DNA of 64,000 bases. It comes from Candidatus Peregrinibacteria bacterium. Lineage in GTDB: Bacteria > Patescibacteriota > Gracilibacteria > UBA1369 > UM-FILTER-53-11. The stretch is taken from NCBI GenBank assembly GCA_016186205.1, contig JACPMA010000003.1, positions 62,001-126,000 on the forward strand, read 5' to 3'. A model generated the notes under the pieces. It was not told the DNA's origin and did no database searches. It worked only from the letters and a program-made list of their open reading frames with translations. A program made the translations under genes and the position numbers. The number at the start of each line of letters is the position of its first letter. The first letter of the stretch is position 1. This document shows, piece after piece, positions 10,615-18,252 of the stretch.

Positions 10615-11313
10615 TTATCGATGTTCACTTTCCAATCTTGCTTTGAGTAAAAAAACAGTATCGCTCTTTAAGGAAGCCTTTGCCCATGTTTTCTGTTTTT
10701 GATTCAAAAGTTCGCCCATACCGGCAAGAATATCGCGATTGGAGCGCGATTCAACAAACTCAATGCATTTGGCAATATATTCTTGGAAACTCATGCCTGA
10801 TCGCTTTTCAAGAATCTCTTTATTAATCTGCCAGTTGTTTTTGAAAAAAAACCAGACATCGAAAATATCCCGATTTGCTGTTTTGATGCGCTCGAGCATG
10901 GCGATTAATTTATGTGCAAACATATCTTCTTTCACCATAAGCAACATAGAAATGCCAAGATAATTTTTCAATTCATAGCGGGAAGCGAAACTCCTCCGAT
11001 TGATTTCTATTTTAATGTTCTGCGCCGCTTTATCGTATGAAAGAATGAAAAAAAGCGTGTGTTTCTTTTTGTATTTTTCTTTGAGGATTCCGAAATTTTT
11101 CAATATATTTTCTATTTTTTCAAAAACATAATTCTCTTTTGCCGCATCCAAAAGATCAAAATCGAGATCAACCGAAAAACGGCTCAGATCATAAAAGAAA
11201 TGAGCGGCCGTCCCTCCTTTAAAACCTAAAATTGGGCCGAGGGTGGTATCGGTGTAAATTTCCTTCAAAATCTGAAGAAGGATATTTCTGTGGAAAGCCA
11301 AGTTAAGCGCCAT
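10615..11313 (-). CDS. AbiEii-type nucleotidyltransferase toxin (copy 1)
   Basis: 232 residues. The nucleotidyltransferase signature is visible: GGTA at 33-36, then RFSVDLDFD with acidic residues at 49, 51 and 53. A conserved KLIAMLERIKTANRDIFDVWFF-type segment follows, as in AbiEii/AbiGii proteins. Members of this family are type IV toxins that modify RNA (tRNA for MenT homologues) and are neutralised by the cognate AbiEi protein. The start overlaps the AbiEi gene by 11 bp, so translation is probably coupled. The giant surface gene begins 13 bp after its stop. Toxicity is inferred from the family. Confidence 0.88.
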   Translation of the reverse strand: MALNLAFHRNILLQILKEIYTDTTLGPILGFKGGTAAHFFYDLSRFSVDLDFDLLDAAKENYVFEKIENILKNFGILKEKYKKKHTLFFILSYDKAAQNIKIEINRRSFASRYELKNYLGISMLLMVKEDMFAHKLIAMLERIKTANRDIFDVWFFFKNNWQINKEILEKRSGMSFQEYIAKCIEFVESRSNRDILAGMGELLNQKQKTWAKASLKSDTVFLLKARLESEHR

Positions 11314-11878
11314 AAAAATTCTTTACGGTTTTCTCCATGCGCGTATTACCGCCATAGATTGGGAGCATCTCAAAAACTTTTTCCCGATTGAGACTTTTAT
11401 AATTATCGAAGTGATAATCTTTATATAAATAAATCGTATCCAAAAAAGCCCGCTCCGGAGAAGCTATGGAATAATTTCCTTTATGCTCGATGCCAACCCC
11501 GTTTGTAAGAATGGCGTCCTTAATCTTTTTATAAATATACGTCTCGCGGTCGGCCGTTATTTCTCTCGTGAGATATGAAGCGACAAAAATCTGGCCGTAA
11601 TATTGAAAAATGATTCCGGCTTTTGTTAAAACCGTCTCAAAACTGATGTAGGAGGGAGTGTAGATTTTGGTCGCTAACTCAAAGCGATCATAGTTCCTAT
11701 CTTTCGCATAAATACCGCGGCGGATCCGATGGAGTCCGCCGGTTTTTACGTAATAGTTCACGCTGGCGATGGCGGCTTTTTTGTCGGTGACGCCCCAGAT
11801 AATCGATATATCCTTAAAGGTAAAAACCGTATTGCTTGAGCGCAAGATGTCCGAGATTGGCTTTTTAGCGTATTTCAT
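11303..11878 (-). CDS. AbiEi-type antitoxin / transcriptional regulator (copy 1)
   Basis: 191 residues. The N-terminal part looks like a winged helix (FTFKDISIIWGVTDKKAAIA), followed by the family motif GIYAKD and the segment YTPSYISFETVLTKAGI. The C-terminal ASPERAFLDTIYLY matches the usual AbiEi SPExAxLD motif. AbiEi proteins bind inverted repeats in their own promoter and repress the toxin-antitoxin operon. A 29-bp near-palindrome lies directly upstream, at 11882-11910, and is the likely operator. No Shine-Dalgarno is seen before the ATG. Confidence 0.87.
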   Translation of the reverse strand: MKYAKKPISDILRSSNTVFTFKDISIIWGVTDKKAAIASVNYYVKTGGLHRIRRGIYAKDRNYDRFELATKIYTPSYISFETVLTKAGIIFQYYGQIFVASYLTREITADRETYIYKKIKDAILTNGVGIEHKGNYSIASPERAFLDTIYLYKDYHFDNYKSLNREKVFEMLPIYGGNTRMEKTVKNFYGA

Positions 11879-11881
11879 TAT

Positions 11882-11910
11882 CTAAAGACTAGAATAATTC
11901 TAGCCTTTAG
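11882..11910. promoter_or_regulatory. Operator palindrome of AbiE copy 1
   Basis: Arms CTAAAG-A-CTAGAAT and ATTCTAG-C-CTTTAG are separated by one base, with a single mismatched pair. The element lies 4 bp upstream of the antitoxin ATG, where an autorepressor would block transcription. Its role is inferred from AbiEi biology. Confidence 0.7.
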
Positions 11911-11993
11911 TTTAAATTTTAACATACCTTTTGGTTAAAATCCGCTTGGCAAATATCGCGGCCGAGCCCGATATAGCGCTGGAAATTTACAAA

Positions 11994-12018
11994 AAACCCC
12001 GAGGAGCGCTCGGGGCTT
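11994..12018 (-). terminator. Rho-independent terminator after the pseudopilin gene
   Basis: On the minus strand, CCCCGAG and CTCGGGG pair around a 5-nt loop and are followed by TTTTTT. It lies 24 bp after the pilin stop. Confidence 0.85.
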
Positions 12019-12041
12019 TGGATCAATGTATTACTGTCTTT

Positions 12042-12665
12042 CTAAATATTCTGCGGACCAACAGCGATAAAATAAGGAGTTTCTGCATCGGGAATATCAA
12101 CTGATTCATCAGAATTATCTATAACTGCTAAAGCGCTATCGGACAACCCTGCTCCGGCTCCGGCTCCGTTCAGCTGACAGTTTGCCGCAAGACTACCAGC
12201 GACTGCATAGGTCGCGCATGTATTCCCAGAGCCTCTAACTTCCATTAAAGCTCCAACTACATAAAAAGCTGCTTCGCCTCTGTAGAAATATTTATCATCT
12301 TGAGCTGCTATATTACAAGATCCATCAACCTGTACGGTACTATGATCCTTACGCGGATCTACAGGAAGCGGGCTAAAATTACCTGCCACGATATTATCAC
12401 TCCTAAAACACATATTAGCACCATGAAGAGGGATGGTTCCGCTATGCTCGGCAATATAGGATTCCACAGCTGCCTGAATGTCTCTCACGGCCTTTTGTCT
12501 CTGGGCATCTCGAGCCTTTGCCGGAGCTTTTAAAGCGCCTGGTAAAAATGCCACTGTCAAAATCGCAATGATTGCGATCACGATTAGTAGTTCAACGAGC
12601 GTGAAACCTTTTTCGCGTCCGAGAACCGCACGGACTGTCATCCTGAGCTTGTCGAAGGATTTCAT
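12042..12665 (-). CDS. Type II/IV pseudopilin (GspG/PilA-like)
   Basis: 207 residues from the first ATG. KGFTLVELLIVIAIIAILTV is the class III prepilin signal: cleavage after G by a PilD-type peptidase, then Phe, Glu at +5 and the hydrophobic helix. The soluble part has four Cys and segments like those of GspG-type pilins. The first ten codons (MKSFDKLRMT) come from a dispersed palindromic repeat at 12636-12660, so translation could start at the second Met (12641), which would give a 12-residue leader. It is a lone gene away from the pilus operon, with its own promoter upstream and a strong terminator. Confidence 0.88.
   Translation of the reverse strand: MKSFDKLRMTVRAVLGREKGFTLVELLIVIAIIAILTVAFLPGALKAPAKARDAQRQKAVRDIQAAVESYIAEHSGTIPLHGANMCFRSDNIVAGNFSPLPVDPRKDHSTVQVDGSCNIAAQDDKYFYRGEAAFYVVGALMEVRGSGNTCATYAVAGSLAANCQLNGAGAGAGLSDSALAVIDNSDESVDIPDAETPYFIAVGPQNI
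12636..12660. repeat. Dispersed palindromic repeat (FDKLRMT type)
   Basis: The core TGAGCTTGTCGAAG is shared with 51787-51812 inside uvrA. Hairpin arms are ATCCT and AGGAT here and AGGCT and AGCCT in uvrA, a compensatory change that keeps the stem. Translated, it gives SFDKLRMT at the pilin N-terminus. Confidence 0.75.
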
Positions 12666-12705
12666 AATTGAAATGAGTTAGAAAATAAATTCTTGTACCT
12701 TATAT

Positions 12706-12735
12706 ATCATATCATTTCTGGAAAATCCGGCGCAA
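12706..12735 (-). promoter_or_regulatory. Promoter of the pseudopilin gene
   Basis: Minus-strand TTGCGC (12730-12735), 18-bp spacer and TATGAT (12706-12711). This gives a leader of about 35 nt. Confidence 0.5.
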
Positions 12736-12782
12736 GAGGGTTATTTGAAGCATAATTGAAATTTGTTGTCGAATTGCAATAA

Positions 12783-12871
12783 GGTTTTTTTGTTTAAAAG
12801 AAGCGCAAAAATCTACGGCGGTGGATTTTTGTGTAATAAAAAGTTTAGAAAGATTTCATGTGAGTATGATA
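12783..12871 (+). repeat. 88-bp promoter-bearing repeat, copy A
   Basis: A T-rich head, then a hairpin (CGCAAAAATCT with GGATTTTTGTG, two wobble pairs), then the conserved tail ATAAAAAGTTTAGAAA...ATTTCATG ending in TATGAT. AGTTTA and TATGAT are 17 bp apart, as in copies B and C, so the tail is a candidate promoter. The NYN gene ATG is 12 nt after TATGAT. The rest of 12666-12882 holds only the pilin promoter. Confidence 0.8.
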
Positions 12872-12882
12872 GTCGTTGAAAA

Positions 12883-13371
12883 ATGGACGGCAACTACGCT
12901 TTCATCGATGGACAGAATCTCAATTTAGCGATTCGAGAATTAGGCTGGAAATTAGATTTCAGAAAATTCAGGATTTATCTCAAAGAAAAATATTCCATCC
13001 AAAAGGCCTATTATTTCATTGGCTATGTCGATGGGAATAACGATCTCTACGCTTCTCTTCAATTAAACGGCTACATACTTATTTTTAAACCTACATTCAA
13101 AAACAAAGATGGTTTGATTAAAGGAAACTGCGACGCCGAACTAGTGCTGCAAGCTATGATAGATTACCCAAACTATCAACAAGCTCTTATTGTTACTGGC
13201 GATGGCGATTTCTATTGTCTGATTAAATATCTTCGCGAGAAGAACAAACTCCGGATACTGCTGGTACCCAATAGATGGAAATATTCAGGATTACTCAAAA
13301 AATCTGCTCAAAGCTTCCTTGCCTTTATGAATGATTTAAAAGGAAAATTAGAATATAAAAAGTACCCCTGA
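12883..13371 (+). CDS. NYN-domain (PIN-like) ribonuclease
   Basis: 162 residues. NYN signatures are FIDGQNL (Asp9), NCDAELV (Asp84) and VTGDGDF (Asp107, Asp109), the acidic residues that bind metal in PIN-like nucleases. NYN proteins (LabA/MARF1/YacP relatives) generally cut or process RNA; the substrate here is unknown. There is no Shine-Dalgarno, and the candidate -10 box of repeat copy A lies 12 nt upstream, so the mRNA is probably leaderless or nearly so. The gene lies between two direct copies of the 88-bp repeat. A weak terminator overlaps its stop. Confidence 0.88.
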   Translation: MDGNYAFIDGQNLNLAIRELGWKLDFRKFRIYLKEKYSIQKAYYFIGYVDGNNDLYASLQLNGYILIFKPTFKNKDGLIKGNCDAELVLQAMIDYPNYQQALIVTGDGDFYCLIKYLREKNKLRILLVPNRWKYSGLLKKSAQSFLAFMNDLKGKLEYKKYP

Positions 13372-13397
13372 AGGACAAAACCTCGAGGGGGCCTTTT
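13365..13397 (+). terminator. Weak terminator after the NYN gene
   Basis: CCCCT pairs with AGGGG, with an inner AGG/CCT helix and an ACAAAA loop, followed by CCTTTTCG. The stem is imperfect and the T-run short. Confidence 0.45.
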
Positions 13398-13492
13398 CGT
13401 CGTGATACAAAAAAAGAATAGCAAATTATGATCATCGAGTCAATGAAATTTTTGTAACGCCGCATTAAAATTTTTCTTAAATTTAAATATGG

Positions 13493-13580
13493 GGTTTTTT
13501 GTTTTATAGAAGGCTTAAATCCGCTACGGCGGATTTAAGTTGTCATAAAAAGTTTAGAAAAATTTCATGTAGGTGTGATA
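13493..13580 (+). repeat. 88-bp promoter-bearing repeat, copy B
   Basis: The hairpin is CTTAAATCCGC-TACG-GCGGATTTAAG, an 11-bp perfect stem. The tail keeps AGTTTA, 17 bp and TGTGAT. It precedes the lipoprotein operon by about 100 nt. The gap 13372-13678 contains this repeat, the NYN terminator and the lipoprotein leader; nothing else is recognised there. Confidence 0.82.
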
Positions 13581-13678
13581 TAGGAATCGCCACCGAAGAT
13601 TTTTTCGCGCGTGCTTAAAAATAAGTGCAAGCTGCAAGCGGAAATCCAAGGCGGTCGTTAACAAAAAGGAGACAACCC

Positions 13679-14551
13679 ATGAAAACTTTTATTTACATCA
13701 TTATGCTCGTGCTCACGGTGTTCATGAGTGCGTGCTCGTCAAAGGCAACGGTAACTCACAGCAAACCGGTCGAGCAGACGCCGGAGGCAACGACGGACAA
13801 GAATCCGCCGGATCGTCCGGCGAACGACTCTGTGCAGACGAACGGCCAACAGGATGAGCGAGTCGGACAAACCGACAGCGCTGCGGGCACGAATCGCGTT
13901 GCGGAAAGGGATCGCAGCGCGGAAACCGACAACAGCGCTGGCGCTGACAACTGGCAGCAGGACAATCGCGGTATGGCTGATGATCTCGGTCTGCCTGTAA
14001 ATGACACACCGCAGAATGATTCGGCATCGAAAGACGCCGGAAGTCCTGCCCAAACGAACGAGGAAGAAATCGAGGAAGAAGTCATCAACATTCCTGACGC
14101 CGGGCAATACGACGCAGGCAGCTCTCTGCCTGCGGATCCGCACGTTTTCGCAACCGAAGAACTCGGTGTGCTCGTGCGAACCCAAGGAAACACTGAGGTG
14201 AAACCGGCTGAAAAACCGTTCTGGGCCGATGACGCGCTCGCAACTTCGACGTTTGAGCGGGAAAGCGGAAAGCAGTATTCTGTGCTCGTGTACGAGAAAC
14301 GGCCCGATGAGCTTTTCGAAGACTGGCTCATGCGTTCGAAGGTCGGAGGAACGACTGTGTCGCAGCGTCGCGTGCGTACGGCAAACGGCCACCGGGCCTA
14401 TGTCTACGCGACCGACGACTACGGCGCAGTTCCGAACGTGCACATCATCGTGCCGACGCAGCGGTTCGTGTACTACTTCAAGTCGGAGGAAGAAACGTTC
14501 GAAGTTCCGGATGATTTTGTGAATTTCATCCGGGAAATCGAAGTGCAGTAA
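13679..14551 (+). CDS. Lipoprotein of unknown function
   Basis: 290 residues from the ATG at 13679, chosen because AAGGAGA lies 7 nt upstream and a lipoprotein signal follows: a hydrophobic core, then a lipobox ending MSAC. A long Asp/Asn/Gln/Thr-rich, low-complexity linker (about residues 25-150) leads to a folded C-terminal part of about 130 residues that I do not recognise. It should be membrane-anchored and exposed. The M23 peptidase gene starts 12 bp later behind its own AAGGAGA. The strong Shine-Dalgarno and high GC differ from the surroundings and suggest transfer. Confidence 0.85.
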   Translation: MKTFIYIIMLVLTVFMSACSSKATVTHSKPVEQTPEATTDKNPPDRPANDSVQTNGQQDERVGQTDSAAGTNRVAERDRSAETDNSAGADNWQQDNRGMADDLGLPVNDTPQNDSASKDAGSPAQTNEEEIEEEVINIPDAGQYDAGSSLPADPHVFATEELGVLVRTQGNTEVKPAEKPFWADDALATSTFERESGKQYSVLVYEKRPDELFEDWLMRSKVGGTTVSQRRVRTANGHRAYVYATDDYGAVPNVHIIVPTQRFVYYFKSEEETFEVPDDFVNFIREIEVQ

Positions 14552-14563
14552 GGAGACGAAATC

Positions 14564-16891
14564 ATGAAATCGTTTGCGAAATACATCGCGTGCGTGTTCA
14601 CGTTCTTTTTCTCCAATCTCGCCTTTGGCTGGACGCTTCCGGTCGAAGGCGGCTACACCGTGACGAACGGTTTCTGGGACTGCGCCCTCTACTGCTATCA
14701 CCTCGGCAACGATGTGGTGGCGCCGGCTGATACGGAAATCCGTTCGATCGGCGAAGGAACCGTAGTCGAAGTCACATACAAGTCAGAATGCGGCAACTAC
14801 GGAGGCCGCGTTTTGATTCAGCACGAAAGCGATGCCGGATCATTCGTTGGCATCTACGGCCACCTCGGTCCGGATACGAACGATCCGGCGACCGACGACA
14901 TCTTCGTGAGCGTGGGCGACCACGTGAACGAAGACGAACCTATCGGCCGCACAGGAACGCGCATTGAAAACGGCTGCTGGCCGCCGCATCTGCACTTCGG
15001 AATCAACCGCGGTGCATACATCGGAACAGCGATCGAATGCAGCAGCTGGCGTTATGCGGGATATACGCACGCAGCGTATAGCCCGAGCGACGCTTGCTAC
15101 TGCGCCGTGCTCGACAACTGGTACGATCCGTCGGAGTTCCTCGGAATTCACCCGAAGGATCTCCAAATCGTGAGCGGAGAGGTCGCGCTCGACGAGGGCT
15201 TTGTGAACGATACAATGTTTACATGGCACCTTGCCGCAGAAGGCGGCCGCGGACTTCCGATCACGGCAACTCTGCTCATATATAATCCGGTCTATCGATG
15301 GGAGTTTCCCTTCGCGATGAACTACATAGACGGCACAGCGGATCCTTTTGAATTCCGCTATGACGGCATGCTGCAAAACGAAGGGCTATACGAATACCGA
15401 TTCCGGATCGAAACGTGCGCAGAGCGCGTGGAGTGGAGTGAAAGACAGCCGGGACCCGTGGTTGACAGACCACCGCCGCCGCTTCCGCCGTGTTTTCCGA
15501 GCGGAGAAATCTGCAATGGAAGAGACGACGACTGCGACGGACAGACGGATGAAGACCGCGTGCCGTGCAGTTCCAGATGCGAAACAGGCACTGCGCCGTG
15601 TGAAAACGGCCATGTCGGGAATTGCGATGTGCGATGGCCGCAACAAGAAACATGCAACAACGCGGATGACGACTGTGACGGCCGGACTGATGAGGACCTC
15701 TATCGGCCGTGCTCGACAGTATGTGAAAGCGGCAGAGAACAATGCAACAACGGCATGTGGGGTGGATGCTCGGCGCGGCGTCCTTCCATCGAAGTATGCG
15801 ACGAGCTCGATAACGATTGCGACGGAGAAACAGACGAAGGCGTTAAAAACCGCTGCAACTTCTGCGGTCCGGAACCTCGTGAAACATGCAATAACTATGA
15901 TGAGGATTGCGACGGACTAATAGATGAAGATGTCGCGCCTCGGCGGTGCACGAACGAATGCGGCAATGCAGGATTGGAATATTGCCGCGAATATGGAGGA
16001 TATACGGCGTGCAACGCGCCGGCTTGTTCTCCTCCGCCGCCGCCTCCTCCGCCGCCGCCGCCTCCGCCGCCGCCATCCTGCACGCCGTCAACCGAAATCT
16101 GCGACAACGCGGATAACGATTGCGACGGACAGACGGATGAGGCGCTCACGCGATCATGCAGTAATGAATGCGGAAATTCAGGAACGCAGCAGTGTTCAGG
16201 CGGGACGTGGAGCGGATGCAACGCTTCAGCCTGTGCACCTCCTCCCCCACCACCGCCCCCACCTCCTCCGGATGATGGCTCCGGAGATGATACTCCTCCG
16301 CCGCCGGATGACAGCCCGCCGCCGCCGGACGACACTCCTCCGCCAGCACTTGTGTCAATCGCGCCGGCGCTCGTAAGCCCATCGAGCGGAGAAATCGCGC
16401 AGTTCGCAATCGGAGCTCCCGGTTCTGTAACACTCGACTGGGAACCGGTGGCCAATGCGGCAACGTACGAATACGTTGTCCGCTACGGCGCAACCGGCGA
16501 ATCCGGCGAACTGCTCGAGCAGGGACAGACGGCGGCGAGTTCGCATCTATTCACGCGCGATCCGTCCAACTACGGAATCGCGATAAAGTGGAAAGTGCGA
16601 GGCGTCAACGTCGCTGGCATAGGAGGACCGTGGTCGGCCATGAGAATGTTTTTCTTCTCGTACCCGATCGGAACGATCCTCCGCTGCGCCAGCAGTTCCT
16701 GTCCGGCGCAAAACGCGTGGTACCAGATTTCGCGAGACAGAGAAGACACCGGTATGATTGGCGTGCCGGTTCTACTCATCGCGGACTGGGTCAGCGCAGA
16801 CTGCACTCGCGGCCGCACGGCCGCGGCAGTCTCGTTCGAAGCCATGTCCGGCTACCATCGCAGCGCGCGATACGGCGGTTGTCCCCCATAA
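14564..16891 (+). CDS. Secreted M23 (LytM-type) peptidase with MopE-like repeats
   Basis: 775 residues with a signal peptide (1-22). An M23 metallopeptidase domain (about 25-175) has His46 and Asp50 (YHLGND), His100, and His142/His144 (PHLHFG). All expected zinc/catalytic positions are present, so activity on peptidoglycan cross-links is likely. Five Cys-rich CNxxDxDCDGxTDE repeats (about 315-525) match the putative metal-binding MopE motif known from Myxococcota and others. They are interrupted by runs of 15 and 11 prolines. The C-terminal 170 residues look fibronectin-III-like (WKVRGVNVAGIGGPWSAM). The gene is GC-rich (a 60-base stretch at 14341 in its partner gene is 68% GC, against 43% at 45541 in recJ) and has a perfect Shine-Dalgarno. 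Probably horizontally acquired. Confidence 0.92.
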   Translation: MKSFAKYIACVFTFFFSNLAFGWTLPVEGGYTVTNGFWDCALYCYHLGNDVVAPADTEIRSIGEGTVVEVTYKSECGNYGGRVLIQHESDAGSFVGIYGHLGPDTNDPATDDIFVSVGDHVNEDEPIGRTGTRIENGCWPPHLHFGINRGAYIGTAIECSSWRYAGYTHAAYSPSDACYCAVLDNWYDPSEFLGIHPKDLQIVSGEVALDEGFVNDTMFTWHLAAEGGRGLPITATLLIYNPVYRWEFPFAMNYIDGTADPFEFRYDGMLQNEGLYEYRFRIETCAERVEWSERQPGPVVDRPPPPLPPCFPSGEICNGRDDDCDGQTDEDRVPCSSRCETGTAPCENGHVGNCDVRWPQQETCNNADDDCDGRTDEDLYRPCSTVCESGREQCNNGMWGGCSARRPSIEVCDELDNDCDGETDEGVKNRCNFCGPEPRETCNNYDEDCDGLIDEDVAPRRCTNECGNAGLEYCREYGGYTACNAPACSPPPPPPPPPPPPPPPSCTPSTEICDNADNDCDGQTDEALTRSCSNECGNSGTQQCSGGTWSGCNASACAPPPPPPPPPPPDDGSGDDTPPPPDDSPPPPDDTPPPALVSIAPALVSPSSGEIAQFAIGAPGSVTLDWEPVANAATYEYVVRYGATGESGELLEQGQTAASSHLFTRDPSNYGIAIKWKVRGVNVAGIGGPWSAMRMFFFSYPIGTILRCASSSCPAQNAWYQISRDREDTGMIGVPVLLIADWVSADCTRGRTAAAVSFEAMSGYHRSARYGGCPP

Positions 16892-16918
16892 TCCCACCTA
16901 CGGCTTAACGGCCGATAT

Positions 16919-16976
16919 TCCCCTCCCGGTTCGTCGATGCAATGTCGATGATGCCGGGAGGGGACCCACCTATTTT
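16919..16976 (+). terminator. Terminator of the lipoprotein-M23 operon
   Basis: CCCCTCCCGG and CCGGGAGGGG form a 10-bp perfect stem around a loop of about 24 nt. A short T-run (TATTTTTA) follows after 9 nt. Confidence 0.65.
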
Positions 16977-17094
16977 TAAGCTCAGAATCTCGCTTAGTCA
17001 CCGCTGATTGCGCGGCTTCTGCGCTCAATTCTTCGCGCTCGTGCCGTGCGCTCGCAATAATGAAGAACTTATTTATATTTTAAAACCCATTTCC

Positions 17095-17802
17095 ATGAAA
17101 AAATTTCTCACACCAGCATTACTCCTCGTAATTTTTGCCATTTCAATCCCCTATTCCGTTTCCGCGAAACACCGCCAGCCGTTTTTCGCAAAATCCTCAA
17201 AAAATATTTCACTCGTGTGCGAAAAACGCTGCCCTTTTCCAAAACAAAAACTGCAAAAAGCATTTGCCGCGCTTAATGCGCAATTCATTAAAATGGAAGA
17301 AAAAGTCGGCACGCCTTTTCCGGAAAATTTAAAGCCGGTTGAAATTCATCTCCGCTATGATGCAAGCTGCCGCAAGATATCGAAGGAACGCACAGATGAT
17401 CAAGAGGTTTTCGGCTTCACAACCGCAAAACCCGACGGCAAAGCGATGATTTGCATGAAAGCCGATATCGACGACATCATTAAAAACCGCCCGACTCACC
17501 TTCTTCACGAATACGCGCATCATTATTTCCCCATGCAACCGCGCGGCAAACATGATTTTGAAGAAACCCTCGCAGCAGCGTTCGAACAATTTATAACCGG
17601 GAAACCAAATTCTTTTTGCGATGCGGCAAACGAAAAATCTGAACCAAATCTTTATAAGCTCTGCCGCGATTTCGGATTTGAAGTTGACGATATGCCCACG
17701 CTTATCGCGCGGCTGCAGGCGTTAAAGAAAAACGCAGACGCGGTAACAAATAGAATGGCGATTGATGAGATAAAACGATTTAAAATTATGAATTACGAAT
17801 GA
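17095..17802 (+). CDS. Secreted HEXXH metalloprotease-like protein
   Basis: 235 residues from the ATG at 17095, the start that gives a good signal peptide (MKKFLTPALLLVIFAISIPY, cleavage near SVSA-K). HEYAH at 138-142 is a zinc-protease HEXXH motif, and the Glu pair in DFEETLAAAF (156-157) may give the third ligand, as in gluzincins. Four of the Cys residues lie in the N-terminal 120 residues and could form disulphides. The last residues (KIMNYE) are encoded by the left inverted repeat of the adjacent IVS-like element, so the native C-terminus may have been replaced. No closer family is recognised. Confidence 0.75.
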   Translation: MKKFLTPALLLVIFAISIPYSVSAKHRQPFFAKSSKNISLVCEKRCPFPKQKLQKAFAALNAQFIKMEEKVGTPFPENLKPVEIHLRYDASCRKISKERTDDQEVFGFTTAKPDGKAMICMKADIDDIIKNRPTHLLHEYAHHYFPMQPRGKHDFEETLAAAFEQFITGKPNSFCDAANEKSEPNLYKLCRDFGFEVDDMPTLIARLQALKKNADAVTNRMAIDEIKRFKIMNYE

Positions 17803-18248
17803 TGAATTTAAAATGAAATCTAAATTATGAATGATTTAAAAAAATTTGATCTTGAGGAAAGAACCGAAAAATTTAGTACAAGAATTATAATAGCAGTAAA
17901 GAAATTCCCGGAAAATTTCCTAACAAAACCTTTACTTTCTCAGCTTATTAAAGCTGGTACGAGTATAGGAGCTAATTATTGCGAAGCAAATAATGCCGCA
18001 TCAAGAAAAGATTTTCGACACAAAATTAGTATATGCAAAAAAGAATCGCGTGAAACAATATATTGGCTATCAATAATTGCAGCTACTATCTCAATGCACA
18101 CCGATGAACTCAGACTACTTACCGCGGAAGCCAGAGAACTCAATCTTATTTTCGGCGCTATTTTCCATTCTTCAAAAGAAAATCCTGGCAAATGCAAAAT
18201 TCATCATTCAAATTTCATTCATCATTCATAATTCGTTATTCATAATTC
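17783..18248 (+). mobile_element. IVS-like element with terminal inverted repeats
   Basis: The left end (17783-17818) contains AATTATGAATTACGAATGAT. The reverse complement of the right end (18198-18248) contains GAATTATGAATAACGAAT followed by TATGAATGATGAATGAAAT. The only gene between is the four-helix-bundle protein. Such genes were first found in intervening sequences inserted in 23S rRNA; here no rRNA is present. Both flanking coding ends are written by the repeat. Mobility is inferred. Confidence 0.6.
17827..18231 (+). CDS. Four-helix-bundle protein (IVS / S23 family)
   Basis: 134 residues. The pattern KFPENFLTKPLLSQLIKAGTSIGANYCEA followed by SRKDFRHKISICKKESRETIYWL is typical of the TIGR02436 four-helix-bundle family, encoded in 23S rRNA intervening sequences and also found alone; related to the accessory protein (Avd) fold of diversity-generating retroelements. 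The biochemical role is unknown. The C-terminal tail KIHHSNFIHHS comes from the right inverted repeat. The start codon also lies in repeat-like sequence (AAATTATGAATGATTT). Confidence 0.88.
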   Translation: MNDLKKFDLEERTEKFSTRIIIAVKKFPENFLTKPLLSQLIKAGTSIGANYCEANNAASRKDFRHKISICKKESRETIYWLSIIAATISMHTDELRLLTAEARELNLIFGAIFHSSKENPGKCKIHHSNFIHHS

Positions 18249-18252
18249 TCTT

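Noticed and set aside
13739-14701. Long minus-strand frame opposite the lipoprotein gene
   Set aside because: It is a shadow in GC-rich sequence; the plus-strand gene has a Shine-Dalgarno, lipobox and operon context.
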